The notes under the pieces are model-generated. The model made no database searches, was not told the origin of the DNA, and saw only the letters and a list, made by a program, of their open reading frames with translations. From Deinococcus sp. (GTDB lineage: Bacteria; Deinococcota; Deinococci; Deinococcales; Deinococcaceae), in NCBI RefSeq assembly GCF_030523985.1, contig NZ_JAUNHK010000073.1, positions 1 through 14,230 of the forward strand: a stretch of DNA of 14,230 nucleotides. The letters run 5' to 3'. Positions 1 to 7,810 of the stretch are shown here, piece after piece (the stretch's first letter is position 1; each line of letters begins with the position of its first letter). Position numbers and translations under genes: made by a program.

Positions 1-1635
1 TCGCGTCAGACCGAGTACGAGATTCGGCGCGACGTGTTCGCCCACCTGCAAACGCTGGACAAAAATTACTATGACCGCGCCCGCACGGGCGACCTGATGA
101 ACCGCCTGACGGGTGACCTGGGGGCCGTGCGCGAAATGCTGGGCTTCGGGGCATGGCAGATCGTCAACATCATTTCGGGCTTTATTACGGCCTTCGCCGT
201 CATGTTTCGCCTGAGTTGGCAACTGACCCTGATCGTGGTGGCGGTCATTCCTGTCATCGTGGCGCTGCTGGCGTACATGGCCCGCCTGATCAACGCCCGT
301 CACAAGGCCGCGCAGGAGCAGAACAGCCTGATTGCCGCCAAAGCGCAGGAAAACTTCAGCGGGGCGCGGGTGGTCAAGGGCTACGCCATAGAAGACCGCG
401 AGATTGAGGACTACCGCGCCATGAACCTGGAACTGCTGCGGCGCAACATCGCCCTGATCAAGGTGGACGGCCCGCTGAGGTCGTTCAGCAACCTGCTGAT
501 TGGGATTGCCTTCGGGTTGATTCTGCTGGTGGCGGGGCGGCTGATTCTGCGGCCCGACGCGACCTTTACGGTGGGCATGCTGACGCAGTTTCTGCTGTAC
601 ATAGAGCGCCTGGCCTGGCCCATGCTGATGGTCGGCTGGATTACGGGCGTGACCCAGCGCGGGCTGGCGTCGTGGCTGCGGCTGCGGGAAGTGCTGGACG
701 CGGCCCCGCTGGTGCATGACGAACCTGGGCGCACCGACCCCACGCTGAAACCCCAGCGCGGCGACCTGAGTTTCGAACACGTCTCGCTGAGCTACGGCAA
801 CACCGAGGTGCTGCGCGACATCGACCTGCACATTCCCGCAGGTACGTTCCTGGGTATTACCGGGCCGACGGGCAGCGGCAAAACGGTGCTGGGCCAACTG
901 ATTACCCGCAGCATGGACCCCACCAGCGGCGTGATTCGGCTGGACGGGCACGACCTTCGCAGCTACTCGGTGGACAACCTGCGCTCGGCGATTGCGGTGG
1001 TGCCGCAAGAACCCTTCCTGTTCAGCGACACCATCGCCAACAACATAGGCTTCGGGCTGGACAATGCCGAATTGCCCGCCGTGCCCACGGGCGTCAGCGT
1101 GGTGGGGCTGCCCAAAATGCCCGACATCCCACAGCACCCCGACCCCGAACGGGTGCGCGAGGCGGCGCGGCTGGCGGGGCTGGCGGGCGACGTGGAACAG
1201 TTCCCCAACGGCTACGACACCATGCTGGGCGAGCGCGGCGTGACCCTTTCGGGCGGGCAACGGCAGCGCACCGCCATCGCCCGCGCCATCGTGCGCGAAC
1301 CCAAGATTCTGATTCTAGACGATTCGCTGAGTGCTGTGGACACCGAAACCGAGCGGCGCATCATCGACGGGCTGCGGCAGGTGGCCCAGGGCCGCACGGT
1401 CATTCTGATGGCCCACCGCATCAGCACCCTGCGCCACGCCGACCAGATTGTGGTGCTGGAAGAAGGCCGCATCACCGAGCAGGGCACCCACGACGACCTG
1501 ATTGCGCTGGGCGGTCACTACGCCGAACTCGAACGCCTGCAACGCCTCGCCAGCGATCTGGACAATGAAGGTGAAGGCGAAAACACCAGCAATCAGACCA
1601 ACAGTTCCACCCTTCCGCAGGAGGTGAAGGCATGA
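1..1635 (+). CDS. ABC exporter half-transporter with degenerate ATPase site (5' partial)
   Basis: One subunit of a heterodimeric ABC exporter, with a transmembrane domain followed by a nucleotide-binding domain. The reading frame is open from base 1, so the start lies upstream; 544 codons are visible. A GTG at 34 is internal, because preceding codons already read as conserved exporter sequence. Counting codons from base 1: Walker A GPTGSGKT 288-295, Q-loop Q336, canonical signature LSGGQ 416-420, Walker B ending at D440, H-loop H472. The residue after Walker B is Asp441 (LDDSLSAVD) instead of the catalytic Glu, as in the BmrC/YheI branch. About 30 proline-rich residues follow the Q-loop (roughly 352-382) and look like an insertion. 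The stop overlaps the next ATG (ATGA), so the two genes are translationally coupled. Substrate unknown; multidrug or lipid export is the usual role of the family. Confidence 0.93.
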   Translation, partial: SRQTEYEIRRDVFAHLQTLDKNYYDRARTGDLMNRLTGDLGAVREMLGFGAWQIVNIISGFITAFAVMFRLSWQLTLIVVAVIPVIVALLAYMARLINARHKAAQEQNSLIAAKAQENFSGARVVKGYAIEDREIEDYRAMNLELLRRNIALIKVDGPLRSFSNLLIGIAFGLILLVAGRLILRPDATFTVGMLTQFLLYIERLAWPMLMVGWITGVTQRGLASWLRLREVLDAAPLVHDEPGRTDPTLKPQRGDLSFEHVSLSYGNTEVLRDIDLHIPAGTFLGITGPTGSGKTVLGQLITRSMDPTSGVIRLDGHDLRSYSVDNLRSAIAVVPQEPFLFSDTIANNIGFGLDNAELPAVPTGVSVVGLPKMPDIPQHPDPERVREAARLAGLAGDVEQFPNGYDTMLGERGVTLSGGQRQRTAIARAIVREPKILILDDSLSAVDTETERRIIDGLRQVAQGRTVILMAHRISTLRHADQIVVLEEGRITEQGTHDDLIALGGHYAELERLQRLASDLDNEGEGENTSNQTNSSTLPQEVKA

Positions 1636-3494
1636 CCCAGGGTTCGGATTACGACAAGGGCTTCGACATGAACCTGACGCGCCGCATCATCAGCTATCTC
1701 GGGCCGTACAAGGCGCTGGCGACGGGCGGCGTGCTGCTGGCCCTGCTGACGGCGGCGCTTCAGCCGTTGCCCACGCTGCTGCAACGCTACGCGATTGACC
1801 ACTATCTGGTGCCGTACACCAAGGGCACCAACCTGGACGCCGCCGCGCTGTACCAGGGGCTGACGCTGGTGGTGGCGGGCTACATCGGGCTGCGGGTGCT
1901 GGAATTCGGCCTGACTTACCTCTCGACCCTGGCGGTCGGCTACCTGGGCCAGAACGTGCTGCGTGACATCCGCGCCGACGTGTTCGGCAAGCTGCAACGC
2001 CTGCAACTGCGGTACTTTGACCAAAACCCCGTGGGCCGCCTGATTACCCGCGTGACCAGCGACGTGGACGCCATCAACCAGTTCATCACGGGCGGGCTGA
2101 TTTCCATGCTGACCAGCACCTTCCTGATTCTGGTGTTCATGACGGTGATGCTCACGATTAACTGGCAGCTGGCGCTGATTGCCTTTTCGGTGCTGCCTTT
2201 CCTGTTTTTCGCCACCAACTTCTTTCGCGGCAAACTGCGCGAAGCCTTCCGCGAAACACGTACCCAGCAGGCCATCGTCAACTCCAAGCTGAACGAAAAC
2301 ATCACGGGGATGCTGACGGTGCAACTGTTCGGGCGCGAACGCCGCAGCGCCCTGGACTTCGAGCATTCCAACCGCGCCCTGCTGGGTTCGCTGGAAAATT
2401 CGGTCAAATGGTTCTCGCTGTTTATGCCCACGGTGGCCGTGCTGGGTCAACTCGCCATCGCGCTGGTGCTGTATTTCGCGGCGCGGCAAATCCTGGGAGC
2501 CGACGCGGTAGGCGCGGGAGCCGCCGCCGCCATCTCGGTCGGGACGCTGTTTGCCTTCGTGCAGTGGACGCAGCAACTGTTTCAGCCGATTCAGGACTTG
2601 GCGGACGTGTTCAACAACCTGCAAGCCGCCACCGCCAGCAGCGAGCGCATTTTTGGCGTGCTGGACACCGAAGAGGAAATCACCGACAAGCCGAATGCCC
2701 AGCGCTTGGAAAACTTCCGGGGTCAGGTGGACTTTGACCGCGTGTGGTTCGCCTACAACGAGGGGGTCAGCGCCGAGACGCCCGACACCGACGACCGCTG
2801 GATTCTGCGCGACTTCGACCTGCACATCCGCCCTGGCGAAAGCGTGGCGCTGGTCGGCGCGACGGGCGCGGGCAAAACCAGCGTGACCTCACTCGTCAGC
2901 CGCTTTTACGACGTGCAGCGTGGCGCGGTGCGGGTCGACGGTGTGGACGTGCGCGACCTTGCCCAGCACGACCTGCGGCGACATGTGGGCGTGGTGCTGC
3001 AAGACGTGTTTCTATTCGCGGGCACCATCGAGAGCAACCTGACGCTGAACAACCCTGACATTCCCCACGAGCGGGTGGTGGAAGCCTGCCAGTACGTCGG
3101 CGTGCACGACTACATCCTCTCGCTGGAACACGGCTACCAGACCGAAGTGCGTGAGCGCGGCGCGACCCTCAGCACGGGCCAAAAGCAACTGCTGGCCTTT
3201 GCCCGCGCCCTGATTCAGAACCCCGACATTCTGCTGGTGCTGGACGAAGCCACCGCCAACGTGGACACCGAAACCGAACTTCGCATTCAGGACGCGCTGC
3301 AAAAAGTGATGCAGGGGCGCACCAGCATCATCATCGCCCACCGCCTCAGCACCATCGAGCACTGCGACCGAATTATCGTGATGCGCCGGGGCCGAATCAT
3401 CGAGCAGGGCAGCCACGCCGAACTGCTCGCCAAGGGCGGCTACTACGCCAAACTGAACCAGTTGCAGTACGCGGGCAGCGAAGCGGCAGATTGA
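1632..3494 (+). CDS. ABC exporter half-transporter with catalytic Glu (BmrD/YheH-like)
   Basis: A 620-residue partner of the preceding subunit: membrane domain to about residue 340, then the ATPase domain. Walker A GATGAGKT 409-416, Walker B D538 followed by the catalytic E539, H-loop H570. The signature is LSTGQ (513-517), deviating from LSGGQ. The first subunit has the good signature but lacks the Glu, so one composite ATP site is intact and the other degenerate, the hallmark of heterodimeric exporters. The ATG at 1632 overlaps the upstream stop and follows a strong AGGAGGTG (1619-1626) at 5 nt. An internal ATG at 1668 also begins plausible protein but lacks such a site. Residues 385-400 hold a short acidic insert before the conserved ILRD strand. 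Family assignment is sure; substrate is not deducible. Confidence 0.95.
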   Translation: MTQGSDYDKGFDMNLTRRIISYLGPYKALATGGVLLALLTAALQPLPTLLQRYAIDHYLVPYTKGTNLDAAALYQGLTLVVAGYIGLRVLEFGLTYLSTLAVGYLGQNVLRDIRADVFGKLQRLQLRYFDQNPVGRLITRVTSDVDAINQFITGGLISMLTSTFLILVFMTVMLTINWQLALIAFSVLPFLFFATNFFRGKLREAFRETRTQQAIVNSKLNENITGMLTVQLFGRERRSALDFEHSNRALLGSLENSVKWFSLFMPTVAVLGQLAIALVLYFAARQILGADAVGAGAAAAISVGTLFAFVQWTQQLFQPIQDLADVFNNLQAATASSERIFGVLDTEEEITDKPNAQRLENFRGQVDFDRVWFAYNEGVSAETPDTDDRWILRDFDLHIRPGESVALVGATGAGKTSVTSLVSRFYDVQRGAVRVDGVDVRDLAQHDLRRHVGVVLQDVFLFAGTIESNLTLNNPDIPHERVVEACQYVGVHDYILSLEHGYQTEVRERGATLSTGQKQLLAFARALIQNPDILLVLDEATANVDTETELRIQDALQKVMQGRTSIIIAHRLSTIEHCDRIIVMRRGRIIEQGSHAELLAKGGYYAKLNQLQYAGSEAAD

Positions 3495-3513
3495 GACGAC
3501 ACCGCGAAAACGC

Positions 3514-3545
3514 AGGCGCTCCGGCTTCTCGGCTGGGGCGCTTTT
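3514..3545 (+). terminator. Intrinsic terminator after the ABC exporter pair
   Basis: A stem of about 9 bp (3514-3522 with 3535-3543, including two G-U pairs) encloses a 12-nt loop. The TTTT run starts inside the 3' arm at 3542 and is interrupted after four bases. It lies 20 nt after the stop, so it probably ends exporter mRNA before the pst promoter region. The short U-tract makes it moderate evidence. Confidence 0.6.
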
Positions 3546-3565
3546 CGCCGTTCAAGATGAGGGAA

Positions 3566-3614
3566 CTGAGCACAAACTGACGCGTCCGTGAGCATCCTGA
3601 CGCGGGGCTTGAGC
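3566..3614 (+). promoter_or_regulatory. Imperfect upstream cluster of Pho-like units
   Basis: Units of the form (C/G/T)TGA(G/C)(C/G) begin at 3566, 3577, 3588, 3597 and 3609. The first three are exactly 11 bp apart, then phase is lost (9 and 12 bp). The 8-mer CTGACGCG occurs twice, at 3577 and 3597. These resemble the better array starting at 3625 but lack the final A of TGACA. They could be weak secondary regulator sites or chance in GC-rich DNA. Confidence 0.35.
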
Positions 3615-3624
3615 GTCGGCCGGT

Positions 3625-3678
3625 ATGACAAGCCCATGACAAACCAGTGACGCCCGGCTGACACAGCCCCCACACACT
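3625..3678 (+). promoter_or_regulatory. Pho-box array and promoter of pstS
   Basis: Four 6-mers ATGACA, ATGACA, GTGACG and CTGACA start at 3625, 3636, 3647 and 3658, exactly 11 bp apart, one DNA turn each. Read on the - strand the first two give TTGTCAT, 4 bp, TTGTCAT, close to the enterobacterial Pho box (CTGTCAT repeats). Read on the + strand they resemble the Bacillus PhoP units TTAACA. PhoB/PhoP response regulators bind such direct repeats at phosphate-starvation genes, and the next gene is pstS. A -10-like CACACT (3673-3678) lies 9 bp after the last unit, with no -35 hexamer, as expected for an activator-dependent promoter. It is 7 nt before the pstS ATG, so the mRNA may be leaderless. 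Binding by a Deinococcus regulator is inferred. Confidence 0.75.
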
Positions 3679-3685
3679 GGCAGCC

Positions 3686-4705
3686 ATGAAGAAGACCCTT
3701 CTGGGCCTCAGCGCCCTTCTGACCATCGGCACCGCCTCCGCCCAAGGCGCCATCACGGGCGCGGGTGCAAGCTTCCCCTACCCCCTCTATTCCAAGATGT
3801 TCGCCGAGTACAAAGGCGCCAACGTCAACTACCAGTCCGTCGGCTCGGGCAGCGGCCAGAAGCAGATTCTGGAGCGCACCGTGGACTTCGCGGGCAGCGA
3901 CAACCCCATGACCGACGCCCAGCTCAAGGATGCTCCCGGCAAGCTGCTGCACATCCCCACCGCCATCGGCGCCGTGGTGCCTGCCTACAACCTGCCCGGC
4001 GTGAGCAAGCCCCTGAACTTCGACGGCCCTACCCTCGCCAACATCTACCTGGGCAAGATCAAGACCTGGGGCGACCCCGCCATCAAGAAGCTCAACCCCG
4101 GCGTGACCATTCCCCCCCTGCCCATCACCGTCGCCCGCCGCTCTGACGGCTCCGGCACCACCTTCGTCTTCTCCGACTACCTGAGCAAGGTCAGCAGCGA
4201 GTGGAAGAGCAAGGTCGGCGCGGGCAACAGCCTCCAGTGGCCCGTCGGCACCGGCGCCAAGGGCAACGACGGCGTGGCTGGCGTGGTCAAGTCCACCCCC
4301 GGCGCGATCGGCTACGTCGAACTGGTTTACGCCAAGCAGAACAAGCTGGCCTACGGCGCAGTCAAGAACCGCGCTGGCAAGTTCATCGTGGCTGACAACG
4401 GCCCCGCTTCCAAGGCCGCTGAAGGCGTGGTCATCCCCGCCGACACCCGCGTGAGCATCACCAACAGCGCCAACGCCGCTGCTTACCCCATCGCCAGCTT
4501 CACCTACGTCATCTTCTACCAGGATCAGAAGTACGGCAGCCGCACCGAAGCTCAGGCCAAGGCCCTCAAGAACCTGCTGACCTACATGGTCACCACCGGC
4601 CAGCAGTACAACGAAGGTCTGGACTACGCCAAGCTGCCCGCTGGCGTGGCGAACAAGGCCAAGAACATCATCAACAGCATGAACTACGGTGGCAAGAAGC
4701 TCTAA
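3686..4705 (+). CDS. pstS: Phosphate ABC transporter, phosphate-binding protein PstS
   Basis: A 339-residue extracytoplasmic binding protein that captures inorganic phosphate and delivers it to PstC/PstA. An N-terminal signal peptide (MKK, hydrophobic core, TASA before Q20) suggests cleavage after A19. There is no lipobox cysteine, so it is probably not a lipoprotein. Ligand-site elements match the family: GAGASFPYPLY at 25-35, GSGSG at 53-57, the S71-D72 pair in DFAGSDNPMTD, and RRSDGSGTT at 151-159, corresponding to the Arg/Asp/Ser/Gly/Thr phosphate cage of E. coli PstS. Codons are uniformly the C/G-ending optimal ones (ACC, AAC, GGC, ATC, AAG), more so than in neighbours, suggesting high expression. 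No good Shine-Dalgarno precedes the ATG; a -10-like box 7 nt upstream suggests a leaderless start. A terminator follows. Confidence 0.97.
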   Translation: MKKTLLGLSALLTIGTASAQGAITGAGASFPYPLYSKMFAEYKGANVNYQSVGSGSGQKQILERTVDFAGSDNPMTDAQLKDAPGKLLHIPTAIGAVVPAYNLPGVSKPLNFDGPTLANIYLGKIKTWGDPAIKKLNPGVTIPPLPITVARRSDGSGTTFVFSDYLSKVSSEWKSKVGAGNSLQWPVGTGAKGNDGVAGVVKSTPGAIGYVELVYAKQNKLAYGAVKNRAGKFIVADNGPASKAAEGVVIPADTRVSITNSANAAAYPIASFTYVIFYQDQKYGSRTEAQAKALKNLLTYMVTTGQQYNEGLDYAKLPAGVANKAKNIINSMNYGGKKL

Positions 4706-4775
4706 ACCACGCTGACTTTCCCGGCCCGGATGTTCCCTCCAGGTGACGGGAAGCCCAAAACTGAGCATGTACCTG

Positions 4776-4812
4776 AGGGCAGTTTCTCCGAAGTGAGGGC
4801 TGCCCTTCTTTT
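4776..4812 (+). terminator. Terminator between pstS and pstC
   Basis: AGGGCAG (4776-4782) pairs perfectly with CTGCCCT (4800-4806) around a 17-nt loop, followed by TTCTTTT. It lies inside the pst locus, 70 nt after the pstS stop. Partial termination here would leave more pstS than pstCAB message, matching the usual excess of binding protein over membrane complex. The alternative is complete termination, with a separate promoter for pstC further down. Confidence 0.75.
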
Positions 4813-4862
4813 ACGGAACCACCTTTTCAGACCACTCTGTATTCATGCTCCGGCTGATCAAC

Positions 4863-4901
4863 CTCACCACCGACCCCAGAAAGGCCGGGTCAGTTGGTGA
4901 G
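4863..4901 (+). other. Two-part hairpin in the pstC leader
   Basis: CTCACCA (4863-4869) pairs with TGGTGAG (4895-4901), and inside it GACCC (4872-4876) pairs with GGGTC (4887-4891). That gives 12 base pairs around a small internal loop and a 10-nt apical loop. No T-run follows, so it is not an intrinsic terminator. It could stabilise the 5' end of processed pstCAB mRNA or act as a control element; function is unknown. Confidence 0.45.
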
Positions 4902-4913
4902 CAACTTCACGCC

Positions 4914-4946
4914 CTGACGTGAGGCTGACTTTGGGCTTGTCAACTG
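4914..4946 (+). promoter_or_regulatory. Possible second Pho-like site upstream of pstC
   Basis: CTGACG (4914) and CTGACT (4925) are 11 bp apart, and CTTGTC at 4936 is a poor third unit in the same phase. The pair resembles the units before pstS. No convincing -10 box follows at the right distance, so this is a candidate only. Confidence 0.3.
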
Positions 4947-4976
4947 TCACGCAGCCTATGGAGGACGTTTCCGACC

Positions 4977-5996
4977 ATGATTGAACCCGTCAAGCCACCG
5001 CCCAAGCTGTCCAGCCGCCTGTCGAGCAGCAGTGACCGAGTCTTCGAGATCGTCATTCTGCTGCTCGCTTCTATCATTGCCCTGATTTTCGTCCTGAGCA
5101 TCTATCAGCTCGCCAAGGAGTCTTGGCCCGCCCTCCAAAAGTTCGGCCTGAGCTTCTTCACCACCCGCACCTGGAACCCCGTCGAAAGTCAGTTCGGCGC
5201 AGTTTCCATGATTGTAGGGACCCTGCTGACCAGTGTGGTGGCCCTTGCTATCAGCGTGCCGCTGGCGATTGCGAGTGCGCTGTTCGTGGCCGAATACGCT
5301 CCCAAGTGGCTCGCCAACCCCGTCGGCTACCTCATCGAACTGCTGGCCGCCGTGCCCAGCGTGGTGTACGGTCTGTTCGCCCTGTTCGCCATCGCGCCGA
5401 TTCTCTCCAGGTGGCAGCAGACTTTCTTCGACCAGGAGAACTACCCCGAGCGCTTCGCGCAGTTCACCCGTTGCTCGGAACTGTGGGCCAACGGACAGAC
5501 GCCGATGCAGTGCTTCTTCGTGCCCGACGGGGGCGCGGGGCGCGGTCTGGCCCTCGCCATCATCATCCTGACCATCATGATTCTGCCCTACACCGCTTCC
5601 GTCGCCCGTGACGTGATTCGTCTGGTGCCGCAAGACCAGCGCGAGGCGATGTACGCCCTGGGCGCGACCAAGTGGGAAGTCATCAGCCGCGCCATCTTGC
5701 CCTATGCCCGCGCAGGCATCATGGGTGGCGTGATTCTGGCCCTGGGCCGCGCCCTCGGTGAAACGCTGGCGGTGGCGATGGTGATCGGCGACAGCCAGGA
5801 TCTCCTCAAAAGCTTCTGGGGCAACTCGGCTACCATGGCCTCGGTGATCGCCAACCAGTTCGGTGACGCGCAGGAAACCCTGCACCGTTCCAGCGTGGTG
5901 ACGCTCGGCCTGACGCTCTTTATCCTCAGCGTGCTGGTCAACTACGTCGCCCGTATCATCATCACGCGCCTCACGCCCAAAGGGATTCAGCTGTGA
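4977..5996 (+). CDS. pstC: Phosphate ABC transporter permease PstC
   Basis: A 339-residue integral membrane subunit forming the phosphate channel with PstA. Six hydrophobic segments are visible: about 23-46, 74-105, 115-145, 188-208, 240-265 and 300-325. The cytoplasmic coupling (EAA) motif begins at E223 (EAMYALGATKW) and docks on PstB. The loop between segments 3 and 4 (about 146-185) should face outside. It is long and carries two cysteines, C166 and C179, the only ones in the protein; a disulfide is possible. The ATG at 4977 follows GGAGG (4960-4964) at 12 nt, wider than ideal, but no better start exists in frame. The stop overlaps the pstA GTG, so the two are coupled. Length is slightly above the E. 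coli protein, mostly from that loop. Confidence 0.95.
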   Translation: MIEPVKPPPKLSSRLSSSSDRVFEIVILLLASIIALIFVLSIYQLAKESWPALQKFGLSFFTTRTWNPVESQFGAVSMIVGTLLTSVVALAISVPLAIASALFVAEYAPKWLANPVGYLIELLAAVPSVVYGLFALFAIAPILSRWQQTFFDQENYPERFAQFTRCSELWANGQTPMQCFFVPDGGAGRGLALAIIILTIMILPYTASVARDVIRLVPQDQREAMYALGATKWEVISRAILPYARAGIMGGVILALGRALGETLAVAMVIGDSQDLLKSFWGNSATMASVIANQFGDAQETLHRSSVVTLGLTLFILSVLVNYVARIIITRLTPKGIQL

Positions 5997-6895
5997 GCAG
6001 CATGACCACGACCAACACTGTCAAACGTACCGAGAACCTCAGCGCGGGCCGCAAGACCACCAATCTGGTCATGAGCATCCTGATCGGTCTGGCGACCCTG
6101 GTGGTCGTCGCCCCGCTGATCCTGATTTTCGCCTACCTGCTCAAGGAAGGCTTCACCGCCATGTTCGGCATTCAGAACGGCGACCTCAGCACCGCCAACC
6201 TCAATTTCTTCACCAAGGTTCCCGCTCCTGAAGGCGAGACGGGCGGCGGCATGCTCAACGCGATTCTGGGCACGCTGGAAATGCTGGCGCTGGCCTCGGT
6301 CATCGGCGTGACCGTGGGCGTGGCGGGCGGCATTTTCCTCTCGGAGTACCCGCGCCACAAACTGATGCCCACCATCCGGATGCTCAGCGACGTGCTGGCC
6401 GGGATTCCCGCCATCGTGATGGGTCTGGTGGCTTACGGCCTGATGGTGCTTACGATGGGCCACTTCAGTGGCTTGGCGGGTTCGCTGGCGCTGGGCTTCC
6501 TGATGATTCCGATCGTGGTGCGCACCACCGAAGAAGTGCTGAAACTGGTACCGACCACCGTGCGCGAAGCGGGCCTGGGCCTGGGTCTGCCCAAGTGGCT
6601 GGTTACCATGAAAATCGTGCTGCCTGCCGCCGCCGGGGGCATCATCACCGGGGTCATGCTGGCTCTTGCCCGCGTGGCTGGCGAAGCGGCGCCACTGCTC
6701 TTTACGGCGTTCGGCAACAACCTGGTCAACACCAACCCCCTCAAGCCCATGAGTGCGCTGCCGCTGGAAATCTACCGTGGAGCCACCTCGGCCTACGACG
6801 AAAACCAGCGGCTCGCCAAAGCCGGAGCCTTGCTGCTGATTCTGATGATTTTCGTGACCAGCATGCTCGCCCGCCGCTTCGGCTCGCGCAAGTAA
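5993..6895 (+). CDS. pstA: Phosphate ABC transporter permease PstA
   Basis: The second channel subunit, 300 residues, with six hydrophobic segments starting near residue 24. The coupling motif is at 192-202 (EAGLGLGLPKW), followed by the conserved run ARVAGEAAPLLFT of PstA proteins. The GTG at 5993 overlaps the pstC stop (GTGA) and has AAAGGGA (5979-5985) at 7 nt. An ATG at 6002 is the alternative but sits 16 nt from that site. Loss of three or four N-terminal residues would not affect any domain. pstB follows after 44 nt, without a terminator between. Confidence 0.95.
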   Translation: MSSMTTTNTVKRTENLSAGRKTTNLVMSILIGLATLVVVAPLILIFAYLLKEGFTAMFGIQNGDLSTANLNFFTKVPAPEGETGGGMLNAILGTLEMLALASVIGVTVGVAGGIFLSEYPRHKLMPTIRMLSDVLAGIPAIVMGLVAYGLMVLTMGHFSGLAGSLALGFLMIPIVVRTTEEVLKLVPTTVREAGLGLGLPKWLVTMKIVLPAAAGGIITGVMLALARVAGEAAPLLFTAFGNNLVNTNPLKPMSALPLEIYRGATSAYDENQRLAKAGALLLILMIFVTSMLARRFGSRK

Positions 6896-6939
6896 CTTCA
6901 CCCGTCCTCTTCCTGCCCCAGTCATTTTCAAGGAGCTTT

Positions 6940-7704
<765 letters not shown>

Positions 7705-7722
7705 AGTCTTCTTCTTTGCAGC

Positions 7723-7754
7723 GGGAGTCTGGCGTGGTCCAGGCTCCCCTTTTT
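7723..7754 (+). terminator. Intrinsic terminator of the pst operon
   Basis: A 10-bp stem (7723-7732 with 7739-7748, one G-U pair) with a 6-nt loop is followed by C and TTTTT. It is the textbook form, 18 nt after the pstB stop. It separates phoU from the pst genes. Confidence 0.88.
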
Positions 7755-7795
7755 CGTTGTAGGGCCACTCTCCTGACCCCGGCATCACATCCCGC

Positions 7796-7804
7796 TGGGA
7801 TACT
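7796..7804 (+). promoter_or_regulatory. Extended -10 promoter of phoU
   Basis: TGG followed by GATACT makes an extended -10 element (TGN then the hexamer at 7799-7804), 6 nt before the phoU ATG. Transcription would start at or next to the start codon, giving a leaderless mRNA; no Shine-Dalgarno is present. No -35 hexamer lies at 16-18 bp. No Pho-type repeats are seen here. Confidence 0.5.
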
Positions 7805-7810
7805 TCGGCT

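Noticed and set aside
1593..2825. Long antisense open frames opposite the exporter genes, pstS, pstC and glyS.
   Set aside because: They are by-products of G/C-rich third positions on the coding strand. The translations are low-complexity (His, Gln, Gly, Val rich) and match no family.
4845..4922. A 25-codon ORF (ATG to TGA) between pstS and pstC.
   Set aside because: No Shine-Dalgarno, no properly spaced -10 box, composition not coding-like, and it runs across the hairpin and Pho-like pair. Most likely chance.
4958..4984. An 8-codon ORF overlapping the pstC start, as a possible translational coupler.
   Set aside because: Its ATG is part of the ATGGAGG that serves as the Shine-Dalgarno for pstC, and it has no ribosome site of its own.
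6595..6939. A 115-codon N-terminal extension of PstB in frame through the end of pstA.
   Set aside because: It overlaps the conserved end of pstA and gives Arg/His-rich non-protein-like sequence. AAGGAG and the family alignment place the start at 6940.
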